DNA of 64,000 bases, taken from the NCBI GenBank assembly GCA_001599355.1, contig BCGQ01000009.1, forward strand, positions 62,001 to 126,000. The letters are read 5' to 3'. The notes under the pieces were generated by a model. That model saw only the letters and a program-made list of their open reading frames with translations, did no database searches and had not been told where the DNA came from. This DNA is from Nakazawaea peltata (taxonomy: Eukaryota; Ascomycota; Pichiomycetes; Alaninales; Pachysolenaceae). Below, in pieces: positions 8,896-18,312 of this stretch (positions within the stretch are counted from its first letter, which is position 1; each line of letters begins with the position of its first letter). A program made the translations under genes and the position numbers.

Positions 8896-8929
8896 AAAAT
8901 TTTTCAGTAGGGAAAATTTTGCTCATCGC
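8896..8929 (-). promoter_or_regulatory. RRPE and PAC motifs upstream of the TCD gene
   Basis: AAAATTTTTCA (RRPE-like, 8896-8906) and GCTCATCGC (reverse of the PAC motif GCGATGAGC, 8921-8929), 66-99 bp upstream of the TCD ATG. In yeasts this pair marks ribosome-biogenesis and tRNA-modification genes (Stb3, and Dot6/Tod6). The position is promoter-proximal to TCD and nearly 500 bp from TSC11. Confidence 0.6.
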
Positions 8930-9020
8930 GAGGGGAAGTGAGGGAAAAAGTAGAGAAGGGAGGGAGTAAAAAAGTTAGGGAGAGATTGGGTGGGAGATCG
9001 GGTGGAAGATGAGGGAGATC

Positions 9021-9056
9021 AGGCGGAGGATTAGGCGGAGGATTAGACGGATGATT
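9021..9056. repeat. 12-bp tandem repeat, 3 units
   Basis: AGGCGGAGGATT (9021-9032), AGGCGGAGGATT (9033-9044) and AGACGGATGATT (9045-9056). Preceding bases from about 8985 look like older, more diverged units. It lies in the TCD/TSC11 divergent promoter. Confidence 0.85.
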
Positions 9057-9413
9057 AAGGTAAAAATTGGAAATTAAGAGAGACTGTAAATTACAAGAGA
9101 AATACAAAAATTTGAAACTCAAACACCACCATTGAATAATTTCATGAGATAGTATTCTCCAAACATAATCTGGACCCTCAATTTAAAATTCTTCTCTGTT
9201 TTTACCACCCCTTCTTATTTCCTTATTCATCCCCTTTCCTACCCTCTTTACCCCCCACTAACATAATACTCGTCTTGTTATTCGTAATCTGCTCTTCTCT
9301 AATTTTGCTCATCATTTACAAATATCATCTCCCCATATTAACAAATATACAGAGCGTTAACGCGGTAGGAAGGTAGAAGGACCCCCGTTAAAGACAATTA
9401 GGAGTGTGTGGTC

Positions 9414-12400
9414 ATGCCTTCTGGGAGACATAGTGAGTCAGGGACACCCAATCTCGGTGGTTTTGCCCCAAATGCCACCTTTCAGCCCATAAAGAGAAGA
9501 GATAGTGCCGCCTCTTTAACAGGCTCCAGATCGCTGCTATCGATCAAGATTCAACCACAGAAAATGAACTCTCATGATAATGGATCCGGGTCAGATCTGG
9601 ATCCCGAAACACCGGTAATGAGCTCTGGTTCTTCAGTTATGAGGAGAGTCGATTTTGACGAGGCAAATAGAAGTATCCTGTCCCTCGAAAGACGTTTGGA
9701 AGTCACCAAGAATAAAATAGGCCGTAAAAGAAGTAATACTTTTACCAGTATATACTCTGGATCGGTGGCGTCAGGCGAAGATATGAGTCCATTGTCACCT
9801 ATAGGACAGTATAATTCGAATATAGCGAAAGGAACAGAGAGTCCCACCTGGAAATTGGGAGATATTTTACATTCATTGACCGATCGTGATGGAGGTGAAG
9901 AGTACTTGGTACAAAGGTCTAATGATTTGGTGACATTATTGGCTGAGCATCCACAATTGAAAGACGATGTGGTGCTAACCACTTTTGGTAGTAGAATCCA
10001 GTTTCTTTTGATCCATAGCTCCTCTGAAGTGCGGGCTTGTGGTTATCGTATACTGAGGTATATTTTACAGAGTGAAGATAGTTTAAGATTATTGATTCAA
10101 TTGAGGATCGAATTATTCTTGATAGTCACCTTCTCCAAAGACAATAAGCTGTTCATTGAGAAAGAACAAGCACTCAAGTTGATCAGACATTTGATAGAAA
10201 TGCCAGATGGTGTCCATACTTTGACCATTGGACTTCTAAGAGCCATCGTTGCAATTGCAGAAAGCCCAGATGATAAACTTCAAAATTTGGCTATTGAGAC
10301 ATTATGTGAAATTTCGTTGTTTGCTCCGGTTTTGGTGTATAAATCGGACGGATTGAAGCTGATTATCCAATCGTTTGTCGATGGCCCCTTTGAAATGGCT
10401 TCGCCTTGTCTCTTGACCGTGTTGAAGCTTCTTGAGTCCCCTTTGACAAGATCTTATATAATTGACCAGGTTAATATTTCGTACTTCGTATCAGCTTTCT
10501 GTGACCTCCCCCAGAAAGGTCATAGCAGCATTGAGAAACTACAGAACAATGCCTTCATGTTGACCATTCTTTTGAAGACATGGCCAGGATTAATCGGTCT
10601 TTCTCAAAACAATTATGGTCTGTTATGTGATTTGATCAATTGTCTTAGTTACGATTCTCCAAATATGCGTGATATTCTTATGGATATCTTCTTTGATATT
10701 CTTAAGATTAGAACACTACCTTGGATCAGTACTAGCCATGTATTTGGCAGGTCTGTCTCGTCTTCTTTAGATCAGAACGATGAGCACCAGCAACAATCCC
10801 TGCATCATAAAACAAATATAACCCCTAGTAAACCTGAGAAGAATCATCCTTTAGTCAACCATTATACTTCGTTATTGTTGACGATTCTTCTCCGTTGTAA
10901 ACTTACAGACCGGTTGGTCTCTCTTGTATCGAGTACTAATGATGACTTAAATAAGAGGAAGGCCATTTATTTATTAACTGAGATTATGAGTCTTGCTACT
11001 AATTTAATTCCATATGAATTCTTGACTTCTCCGGACTTTGTCAAGAATTATCTACCTATCATGACCGAATCCCAGATCCTTGACTCGGTAGTTCCATCGG
11101 CTTCTATCTTCCAGATGGCCAGATTGTCTGACAGGTTAAGTCGTGGAAGATTACCTTTAAGTAATAGTGTAAATTCGAAAAAGTCGAAAGGCTTGGAGAT
11201 TATTGATATTCCATTCCATGTTAAATTCAATCTTGATGATCTGGAGTTCAGAAAGATGTTGCTTGATACCAAGATCTTGACAACCAAAGAATTCGATCAA
11301 TGGGATTGGGATTTAATTAGTGACTTGATGCAAGGACCTTTATTGAATGGTAAAAGACTAGAAGGAACTATAAAAACAACTAAAGTTATGAAAAGACTCA
11401 TGTCATTCTATCGTCCATTCAAATTTCGGTTCAGTAAAGTTTCTAAACGGAATAGAAAGGCCTCGACTTATGTAAAAGTGGGATGTCAGATCTTCGAGAT
11501 GCTTCTTCATACAGATGAAGGGGTCAGATTTTTGAGTGAGAACAAGTTATTAGCTCAAATAGCCGAGTGTATCGCTCAAGTAGATCCGTATAGTGGTATA
11601 ACATCTGTAGACTCATTGTTTGGTAAACATAAATTAGAGACTACCATGTCTAGTGGATATTTTAAAATGTTGGGGGTTCTTTCGAAGAATCCAAAAGGTT
11701 TGAAAATTCTTGGACAATGGAAGATCTTTAGTATGTTCTATCATATTACTGAGGCCAAAAGAGATGACTTGTTGAAACTTATGATACATCTGATGGATTT
11801 CAAGAGCCCTAGTCATTTGCGAATTATCTTCACTAAAGTCTTGACTACCTCAAATGTTGATTTAAGAATATATTGTACTCATCATCTTACCAAATTATTG
11901 CCTGGAGCAGAATTAAATGATGGTGAGGATGATTTTGCTCTAAAGCTTCTTATTGACCAATTATACGACTCAGATGAGAGGGTAGTGGATGTAGCAGTCA
12001 AGATTCTCGACGAATACATTCGAGACGCTGAAAATTTGAATCGCGTAGTAGAATTGCAGCCTAATTTATATCATCTTGGAGAAGTTGGTCATTCGACATT
12101 ATTACGATTTTTAGCGACCTCCAAAGGTTATGAATATTTGAACAGTTTTAAGATTATCGAAAGAGAATTGAAAGAATGGATCAATTATAAAATATTTAAG
12201 TATGTTTATGATGTGGAGAACTTGATGATCCAGGATTTGATTCAGCCTAAAAATCATAATAATTTGATCTTCAAGCAATCTTTGAAAGAACATATCGCAC
12301 CTCAACATTTCTTCGGTGAGTTGGCTAAGCTTGAAGAGGGTGTAGAATTGATAAATAGTTCAGGAATCGTAGAGAAATATACCCGGAAGATCAATTCTTT

Positions 12401-13100
12401 TATGCAGAACTTGAATAAACCGTCGAGTGAAGACGAGTTGATTCAACTCAAAGGACATTTATGGTCGATAGGACATATTTGTTCGAGTAAATACGGTGTA
12501 CAGTTGTTCGATAATAGGGATATAATAGGGGATATTGTGGAAATAGCCGAGAATTCTTTAGATCTCTCATTGAAGGGGACTTGTTTCTTAGTATTGGGAT
12601 TAGTGGCCAAGACCGAAGAAGGGTTGGAATTGTTGGACGAATATCAATGGTGTTGTAAAATTAATATCAACAAACAATTAATAGGTATTTGTTTGCCATT
12701 TGATTTGGACTCCTTCCTCAGCTTGAAAGAATCCAAAACGACTAACCCAAAAGGGAAATTCGAGGACTACGTTAATATGAACACTTTGATCAATAACGAA
12801 TTCGGAAGTCTAAATGCGCAGGATTTCGCATTAATGAAGAAGATCTTTGAGAACTTTGTGAACCTTCTCTCACATTTATTGACGTCAAAATCTATTGCCA
12901 ATTTGAAGAGTTTGCAATACAAAAACAGTAATTTCTTCAACAATGACAAGAATATGTTGATTGTCTTTAAGATCTTGATAAAGTTGATGGCCAACTTCAA
13001 ATTTTCCAAGACTTCAAGGAAATTTCTTTTCAACGATTTCATCGATTGTTCTTATTACCTTAGGTTACTATGTAAAAAAGATAGACAAAAGCTTAAATGA
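9414..13100 (+). CDS. TSC11: TORC2 subunit Tsc11/Avo3 (Rictor)
   Basis: Essential scaffold of TOR complex 2 at the plasma membrane, which controls actin polarity and sphingolipid synthesis via Ypk kinases. I start at the ATG at 9414 (MPSGRHSESGTPN), giving 1228 residues; the two codons upstream would need GTG. Residues 1 to about 150 are Ser-rich and disordered. An alpha-helical Rictor N-terminal domain runs from about 165 to 500 (KLGDILHSLTDRDGGEEYLVQRSNDLVTLL, SSEVRACGYRILRYI). Rictor middle repeats follow: TTKVMKRLMSFYRPFKFRFSK and TSVDSLFGKHKLETTMSSGYFKMLGVLS. The V-domain-like C-terminus includes LKGHLWSIGHICSSKYGVQL and LKGTCFLVLGLVAKTEEGLELLDEYQW. It is shorter than the 1430 residues of S. 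cerevisiae Avo3. Confidence 0.93.
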   Translation: MPSGRHSESGTPNLGGFAPNATFQPIKRRDSAASLTGSRSLLSIKIQPQKMNSHDNGSGSDLDPETPVMSSGSSVMRRVDFDEANRSILSLERRLEVTKNKIGRKRSNTFTSIYSGSVASGEDMSPLSPIGQYNSNIAKGTESPTWKLGDILHSLTDRDGGEEYLVQRSNDLVTLLAEHPQLKDDVVLTTFGSRIQFLLIHSSSEVRACGYRILRYILQSEDSLRLLIQLRIELFLIVTFSKDNKLFIEKEQALKLIRHLIEMPDGVHTLTIGLLRAIVAIAESPDDKLQNLAIETLCEISLFAPVLVYKSDGLKLIIQSFVDGPFEMASPCLLTVLKLLESPLTRSYIIDQVNISYFVSAFCDLPQKGHSSIEKLQNNAFMLTILLKTWPGLIGLSQNNYGLLCDLINCLSYDSPNMRDILMDIFFDILKIRTLPWISTSHVFGRSVSSSLDQNDEHQQQSLHHKTNITPSKPEKNHPLVNHYTSLLLTILLRCKLTDRLVSLVSSTNDDLNKRKAIYLLTEIMSLATNLIPYEFLTSPDFVKNYLPIMTESQILDSVVPSASIFQMARLSDRLSRGRLPLSNSVNSKKSKGLEIIDIPFHVKFNLDDLEFRKMLLDTKILTTKEFDQWDWDLISDLMQGPLLNGKRLEGTIKTTKVMKRLMSFYRPFKFRFSKVSKRNRKASTYVKVGCQIFEMLLHTDEGVRFLSENKLLAQIAECIAQVDPYSGITSVDSLFGKHKLETTMSSGYFKMLGVLSKNPKGLKILGQWKIFSMFYHITEAKRDDLLKLMIHLMDFKSPSHLRIIFTKVLTTSNVDLRIYCTHHLTKLLPGAELNDGEDDFALKLLIDQLYDSDERVVDVAVKILDEYIRDAENLNRVVELQPNLYHLGEVGHSTLLRFLATSKGYEYLNSFKIIERELKEWINYKIFKYVYDVENLMIQDLIQPKNHNNLIFKQSLKEHIAPQHFFGELAKLEEGVELINSSGIVEKYTRKINSFMQNLNKPSSEDELIQLKGHLWSIGHICSSKYGVQLFDNRDIIGDIVEIAENSLDLSLKGTCFLVLGLVAKTEEGLELLDEYQWCCKININKQLIGICLPFDLDSFLSLKESKTTNPKGKFEDYVNMNTLINNEFGSLNAQDFALMKKIFENFVNLLSHLLTSKSIANLKSLQYKNSNFFNNDKNMLIVFKILIKLMANFKFSKTSRKFLFNDFIDCSYYLRLLCKKDRQKLK

Positions 13101-13130
13101 TCATTAATTATATACAACTGTGTTCTAATA

Positions 13131-13439
13131 CTATGTAGAAGCGAGGTGGAGTAATACCAGATCCAACTCCAATTCGTTCAACTGAGTTTCTCCCTTGGTG
13201 AATTTGATCAGTCTAGTCATATGCAAAGTACGATCCAATGATCTTAATCTATCCAATTCTTTCTCCTTTGAAAGTGCTGTGGTTTGATCGGGTCCACTTT
13301 GGGCTAAGAGATCGAGCATCGCGTTCTTCTTCTGTCCTAATCTGACGATACTCTCGATTATTTGGTCATATTCTTCTTGGTTCTTTTGACGTTCCAGTTG
13401 CAACTGCAGAAGTTTTGATTCTAGTTCCTGTTGGCTCAT
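13131..13439 (-). CDS. small coiled-coil protein, unidentified
   Basis: 102 residues from ATG (13437-13439) to stop. It is almost wholly helical and charged: SQQELESKLLQLQLERQKNQEEYDQII, then IVRLGQKKNAMLDLLAQ, then KEKELDRLRSLDRTLHMTRLIKF and a C-terminal NELELDLVLLHLAS. Heptad-spaced Leu/Ile suggest a coiled coil, as in small subunits of kinetochore, Mediator or tethering complexes. I do not recognise the family. Its stop is 30 bp from the convergent TSC11 stop, and upstream it shares a 339-bp promoter with AIM11. Codon use is ordinary, so it is probably a real gene. Confidence 0.6.
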   Translation of the reverse strand: MSQQELESKLLQLQLERQKNQEEYDQIIESIVRLGQKKNAMLDLLAQSGPDQTTALSKEKELDRLRSLDRTLHMTRLIKFTKGETQLNELELDLVLLHLAST

Positions 13440-13778
13440 GATAGGTGGCGGGGTGGTGGTGAGAGGTAATTTATCCTTGGAAGGATTTTGGTCGATTAAA
13501 TACTGCGCACCATATTAATCGCGTAGTATTTTAGTTCTTGTATTCCCTGAGTATTAGGGACTTTCTCATATTTTCTTAGTATTTCCTAATCATTCAGAGC
13601 AATATTCGTATTTCCTTAGCATTTCGTAAGTAGAATTGATTTTCGTATTTACTTAGCACTTACATATTTCTTAACATTTCCCAAGCTTTTCCACATATTT
13701 TTCGCCATTTTCTGCTTCATCTTCATATTTTTCACTTAACTGAACAAGACCAATACCATCAGTATAAAGACACCCATC
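13440..13778. other. intergenic: divergent promoter of coiled-coil gene and AIM11
   Basis: 339 bp of T-rich sequence. It contains irregularly repeated TATTTCCTTAGCATTTC-like words between about 13540 and 13690. No gene seen. Confidence 0.5.
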
Positions 13779-14314
13779 ATGGCTTCAAATGGATTGGAAT
13801 TAGGGAAGTTATTCTCCTTAGGAGGCTCACCTTCCACTAATAATGACGCTGTCACGAAATATAACGAAAGAAGGTTCAAACAAATGGCCCTCTTCTACGG
13901 ATTTGCGGTGTCTACTTTCCTCTTTTCCAAGATCGCTTATAGAGGGGTGATCAAAAGAAGATGTAAGTTAATCCAGAGCTCATATAGTCTCCAGATATAC
14001 TAACTAGCATAGATGTGCCTAACTTTTATCAACATAACCATGTCCCACCACCATTTTCTTTCTACAAAGATGCCTTGTCCCTGGTGACCCATCTGTCATT
14101 ATTGGCCACCTCTTCTTTGGGAATGGTAGCCACCGGAGCTGCTTGGTACTTGGACATTTCGACCTTCAAAGAGTTCGGATTCATGATGAAGACTTGGCTC
14201 GGTGGTGAGGAAAACGAAAAGATGATCTTGAAGCAACCTATCGATGAAGATACCAAGTACATCCAGGACGCTTTAACCGATTTATTGGCTGGTAACGACG
14301 ACACCAAGAAATGA
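13779..14314 (+). CDS. AIM11: Aim11, spliced (exons 13779-13962 and 14013-14314)
   Basis: Two-exon gene encoding 161 residues. Exon 1 (184 nt) ends inside codon 62; exon 2 restores the frame so the junction reads KRRYVPNFYQHNHVPPPF. This aligns with KVRKYVPSIFQQNYKLPPF of S. cerevisiae Aim11, whose gene also has an intron. Two transmembrane segments are visible (QMALFYGFAVSTFLFSKIAY; about residues 85-108 after splicing), then WYLDISTFKEF matching CWALDISTAREF of Aim11. Aim11 is a small fungal membrane protein of unknown function whose loss alters mitochondrial inheritance. Unspliced, exon 1 would end 13 codons into the intron. Confidence 0.88.
13963..14012 (+). other. AIM11: AIM11 spliceosomal intron, 50 nt
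   Basis: Donor GTAAGT at 13963-13968, branch point TACTAAC at 13998-14004, acceptor TAG ending at 14012. An earlier AG at 14006-14007 is only 3 nt from the branch point and unlikely to be used. Removing 50 nt joins the two frames into a protein colinear with Aim11. Confidence 0.9.
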
Positions 14315-14392
14315 TAATCTCTGTACATAGAAATAAACACCCATATTATTATTATTATTATTATATCATTAAGCTATATAAAGAGGAGCTCC

Positions 14393-15991
14393 TTAGATTC
14401 TTTCGTAATTAATGTTGATTCCGCTCGAGATAGGAGCAGCTTTGGTTTGTCTCCGTTGATAGAAGTAAAAGGCACCCCATAAAACCATGGCAATACCAAA
14501 TACGAACAAAGAGATGACTGGGAAGTATACTAAACCTTCACCTTCGACGTATCCTGGCTTGCCTTTGTTGATTGCACTAACGTATCCGATGATATATGGT
14601 ACTAAAGCGGCACCGGAAGAGCCACAGGAGGAGATAAATCCAACTCCCAACAGGTGCATGTATCCTGGTAAGGTTTTCAAAGCAATAACGATTGTGGTCG
14701 GGAAGACAGGACCAATGAAGGCTCCTACCAGACAAATAGAGATGGCTTGGATGAGGAATGAAGAGGATACTGTGAAGAAAAAGGTGAAAATAGAGATCAA
14801 GACACATACCAGGAAGGCTACGGTGGTCTCTGCATCTTCGAAGAATCTTCCAACGGCCAAGCCAATGACAATTCTACCAAAAGTCAACGAAAGCCAATAC
14901 AGAGAAGTGATGTAAGAGGACTGAGTTGGGGTCAATTTCTTGATAATGATCAAGTAATTGTAAACCCAATTACCGAAAGATGCCTCACCTCCTAAATAAA
15001 ACAGTAAAGTAATACTGAAGAACCAGATGATCTTATTTTTGAGGACACGAGATAAAGTGGCCTTTGGTTGAGAAGATTCATCATCTTCGTCATCACTTGA
15101 ATCGACATCGAATGAATGTTCATCTCCATGAGACGATTGTTCATCAGGGTTCTCCAATAAGTAAAGATATTTCCACTTAGTTTCCAGTCTGACACAAAAG
15201 AAGGTAGCTACACCAAGTGCCACGGCAAATAAAATCAATAAATAGTACCAATGGTTCCATACCATACCATGTTCCAATAAATAAGTAGCGACGACAGGGG
15301 TGATCATACATCCAACACCGAAACAAGCATGCATTAAACCCATGATTTGGTTATGGTACTTTAATTTACCGGCCCAAATATTCAAAGCTCCATTAGAAGC
15401 ACCACCGGCAAATCCATAAGAATAGTAACCGCCTACCAAAAGCCACAATGGAGGAGCAGTACAGGCAACGAGAAAACATAAACACCATGCACAACAACTG
15501 ATCATCAAAATACCAAAAATTCCAATGGCTCTATGCAAATAATCATTCAATAAGGCAGCGGTCAATGAGCCAAGGAACCCGGCGATGAAAATATATGAAA
15601 TGACAGAGTGGTCCACATGATAGTACTCGACAAAACTAGGCAATAAAGTTCCAGACGACTGATCGGCCAACCCGATAAATACTAAATAAATAAATGCCAA
15701 AATTACCTGCAGTTTCAATACGTTTGATTTCATAAAGTCGATGGACTCGATCACCACTTCATGTGAGCGATATGAAACAGTGTATGGATATTGACGTTCT
15801 GGTTTCAGGTATGAGACGGTGTTTTCGTCGAATTCTGGTGATTTCACCTGTGGCGCCTCAGGATTAATTTCACCCATCTCAAAGTAAGAATCCCCGCCAT
15901 TCAGAACAAATGACGAAGGGGTGCCTACCAAAGTAGCCGATGGAGAAGCATCGTAACTAAAATCGTCCAACTCGATGTGATTGACTGCCAT
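14393..15991 (-). CDS. BSC6: Bsc6-like major facilitator (copy 1)
   Basis: 532-residue MFS protein with about 12 membrane segments, an N-terminal soluble tail of about 85 residues and a charged central loop (about 280-300, Ser/Asp/Glu-rich). Motifs shared with the second copy at 20.5-21.9 kb include VVIESIDF, VEYYHVDHSVISYIF, AGKLKYHNQIMGLMHACFGVG, ETKWKYLYLLE, LGGEASFGNWVYNYLI, LYWLSLTFGRIVIG and GPVFPTTIVIALK. The family contains S. cerevisiae Bsc6 and fucose-permease-like fungal MFS proteins; the substrate is unknown. The two copies bracket a sulfatase/transporter pair, which hints at a related substrate but does not prove it. Confidence 0.75.
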   Translation of the reverse strand: MAVNHIELDDFSYDASPSATLVGTPSSFVLNGGDSYFEMGEINPEAPQVKSPEFDENTVSYLKPERQYPYTVSYRSHEVVIESIDFMKSNVLKLQVILAFIYLVFIGLADQSSGTLLPSFVEYYHVDHSVISYIFIAGFLGSLTAALLNDYLHRAIGIFGILMISCCAWCLCFLVACTAPPLWLLVGGYYSYGFAGGASNGALNIWAGKLKYHNQIMGLMHACFGVGCMITPVVATYLLEHGMVWNHWYYLLILFAVALGVATFFCVRLETKWKYLYLLENPDEQSSHGDEHSFDVDSSDDEDDESSQPKATLSRVLKNKIIWFFSITLLFYLGGEASFGNWVYNYLIIIKKLTPTQSSYITSLYWLSLTFGRIVIGLAVGRFFEDAETTVAFLVCVLISIFTFFFTVSSSFLIQAISICLVGAFIGPVFPTTIVIALKTLPGYMHLLGVGFISSCGSSGAALVPYIIGYVSAINKGKPGYVEGEGLVYFPVISLFVFGIAMVLWGAFYFYQRRQTKAAPISSGININYERI

Positions 15992-16641
15992 TATGATTAC
16001 TCTTCTATTAATTATCTATTAAGTCTATCACTCTGCCAATATAAATCAACGTCTAATCCTATCACCTGAATTATATACTAACCCCCTAGCACGTTATAAA
16101 AAAGAAACAAGAGAAAATTTTTAAGAGGAGAAAATTTCCCGCATAATTTACAATAAAAGAGTGGAAATTTATAGGGGAATCTAAAAGAAATTTTTTCCTT
16201 TATGCCTTATCTATTGTCTGGGGGAAGTTAAAGTGAGGGGTGAGCGGGGATTTGTGCACGACTAAACGTGCAAGAGTAGTACAGTGCTCTCTACAGTGTA
16301 CTCTGTAGAGTATAATCCTTACAGTATACTCTCTGTAGTACACTACTCTCTACAGTCTACCAGTCCACTTTCACCGGCTACTATCACCGGCTACTATCAT
16401 TCACTGTTGTGCTTCTCTACTGTACTTCTCTGCTACGCAGTATACTGCTCTACTTTTTCATTACTAAGAATATCTCAGACATTTTCTAAGAACATCTCAC
16501 TTTTTCTGACATTTCACACAGTGCGGCTAAATCACTACAAATTACATAAAAAATTTTGATTTCCTCAAGAAAAAAGAGGGGTATTGGTAGTGCATATCGT
16601 GACAATTTATTGGGGGTTATAAAATCAAATGGTACTTTTGG
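15992..16641. other. intergenic: promoter of Bsc6-like copy 1, 3' flank of the anion transporter
   Basis: 650 bp. It holds a TATA-like ACGTTATAAAAAAG near 16092, a cluster of inverted repeats built on CTCTACAG/CTGTAGAG (16289-16360), and a tandem CACCGGCTACTAT pair near 16372-16398. A 91-codon plus-strand frame here is low-complexity and is not called. Confidence 0.55.
16289..16310. repeat. CTCTACAG / CTGTAGAG perfect inverted repeat
   Basis: 8-bp arms at 16289-16296 and 16303-16310 with a 6-bp loop. Further TACAG and CTGTAG words recur to 16356, giving several alternative hairpins over about 70 bp. Confidence 0.8.
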
Positions 16642-18312
16642 TTAAGCTGTATATTTAAAGCTTTTCACTTTTTTATCTTGTTGTAATGCAGTGTCGATGA
16701 TATCGTATGAGCCGGTAGTCAACCCGTCTAAAATATGCAGATCATCCTCATCATTAACAGCTCTTCCGACAAAGATAACAGTTGTCAATTGTTGTGATTT
16801 GATACTCTCTTGAGAAGAAATATCCTGGACATCTTCAGTTGTAGATCCCATTCTTTTGCTGACGATCAAATAGTATAAAGTAAGACCACAAATCCATAAC
16901 AAGGCAAATCCATTAACAACGGCTACTGCAAGAAGACCATTAGGATAATGAGGTTTATCATTTTCTCTCATTGCTTGTCCACCACAGATACCTGCAATGT
17001 TAGCTGCCATGACCATTACAGCCATAGCAATACTTCTCTCAGTTGGAGTCTTGGTATTTAAAGCTGCCCATGAGACATTCAAAGTATGACTAACAACAGA
17101 TCCTGATAAAAGTACAACCAAAATTGCAAACTTCTTTGTTGCATTAGTGGAGAAAGTGATGCAACGTAATACAACGGCGAAGATGAATTTGAAAAGAATG
17201 ACGACTGCAATAGTCAGACCTCTTGGTTTGTAATTGTTACTGGTGTGTGTACCAATGAGAAGTACAACAATTGAACACCATGAAGAAATAGATGATCTGG
17301 CGTTAGCCTCAATGGTAGTGTATCCGAAACTCTTGATAATAGTTGGAACATAGGTAGACAATGCTTGTGACATTATCATTGTGGACATGGAAACGATAAA
17401 ATGGGCCCAAATGTGGAATTGACCAAGAGTTCTCAGAATATCTTTTAAAGTGATATTTCTGGTGCTAACCAGTTTCTCTGGGTCATCGATTAAAATTCTG
17501 CTCTTCAAAATGTGACCTTCATGATCACTAAATAAGTTAAATCTTTTAGGCAATAAGAAAGATCTGGAATTAGTAGCAGATTCTGGAAGTGAGAAAGCGA
17601 AAATCAAACCAACACCAATACCGAGAATTCCTTCAATAATAAAGATCCATTTCCATCCAGCAAGTCCTCCTACCAATGCAACGTTTTTCAAAATTCCAGC
17701 GGCAATTAATCCACTACAAGCACTTGCCAAGTAGTTACCAATGAAATAAACACTGACTCTCAAGGTCAATTCCTTCTTGGTATACCAAGTTGAAAGATAA
17801 TATAAAGCACCTGGAATAAATCCAGATTCAAATGTACCCAATAAAAATCTCATAACTAAAAATCCAGCATAGTTTTGTATCTTACATTGCAATGTGGCTA
17901 TTAAACTCCAAATAATCACTTGGAAACTGAGCCATCTACTTGGACCAACTTTTTGTAATACGACATTTGCTGGAATCTCAAAAATAACAATTCCCACATT
18001 AAATAATGCTGTTCCTACATTAACCTGGTTGGTATTTATTCCAACATCTTGAAGTAAAGTATCTGTTATGGCATTCGAAAGATTACCTCTATCTAATTGA
18101 AGAATAAAGAAAGCCACGAACAACAAAGGAATAATGACGAAATCGATTTTTCTTCTGGCTCTGATCTCTTCTTCATGAGTCCAGTCCTTGACGATTTCAA
18201 CAGTTTCCTTTGTCACTCTGTTAACTATGATAACTTTAGCATTTCCTTTTTCAGAATCCGAAAAAGAGTGAGCCTTCGGCGAATTTTCCAACTTTTCAGT
18301 TACACTCGACAT
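16642..18312 (-). CDS. anion:cation symporter family MFS transporter (Dal5/Soa1-type)
   Basis: 556 residues with about 12 membrane segments. ACS-family hallmarks are RRKIDFVIIPLLFVAFFILQLDRGNLSNA after a cytosolic N-terminus, MRFLLGTFESGFIPGALYYLSTWYTKKEL in the central N-domain, and GLAGWKWIFIIEGILGIGVG before the middle loop. The family includes yeast Dal5 (allantoate), Seo1, Tna1 and Soa1 (sulfonates and inorganic sulfur anions). The gene is transcribed divergently from an arylsulfatase across a 444-bp promoter with three Met31/32-like cores. I infer uptake of a sulfate ester or another sulfur anion; the substrate is not provable from sequence. The C-terminal 60 residues are hydrophilic. 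Confidence 0.85.
   Translation of the reverse strand: MSSVTEKLENSPKAHSFSDSEKGNAKVIIVNRVTKETVEIVKDWTHEEEIRARRKIDFVIIPLLFVAFFILQLDRGNLSNAITDTLLQDVGINTNQVNVGTALFNVGIVIFEIPANVVLQKVGPSRWLSFQVIIWSLIATLQCKIQNYAGFLVMRFLLGTFESGFIPGALYYLSTWYTKKELTLRVSVYFIGNYLASACSGLIAAGILKNVALVGGLAGWKWIFIIEGILGIGVGLIFAFSLPESATNSRSFLLPKRFNLFSDHEGHILKSRILIDDPEKLVSTRNITLKDILRTLGQFHIWAHFIVSMSTMIMSQALSTYVPTIIKSFGYTTIEANARSSISSWCSIVVLLIGTHTSNNYKPRGLTIAVVILFKFIFAVVLRCITFSTNATKKFAILVVLLSGSVVSHTLNVSWAALNTKTPTERSIAMAVMVMAANIAGICGGQAMRENDKPHYPNGLLAVAVVNGFALLWICGLTLYYLIVSKRMGSTTEDVQDISSQESIKSQQLTTVIFVGRAVNDEDDLHILDGLTTGSYDIIDTALQQDKKVKSFKYTA

Larger units (their letters stand above)
8831..9413. other. intergenic: divergent TCD / TSC11 promoter
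   Basis: 583 bp. It holds PAC/RRPE next to TCD, a G/A-rich repeat zone (8935-9060), and a C/T-rich tract (9195-9300) before TSC11. No gene seen. Confidence 0.55.
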
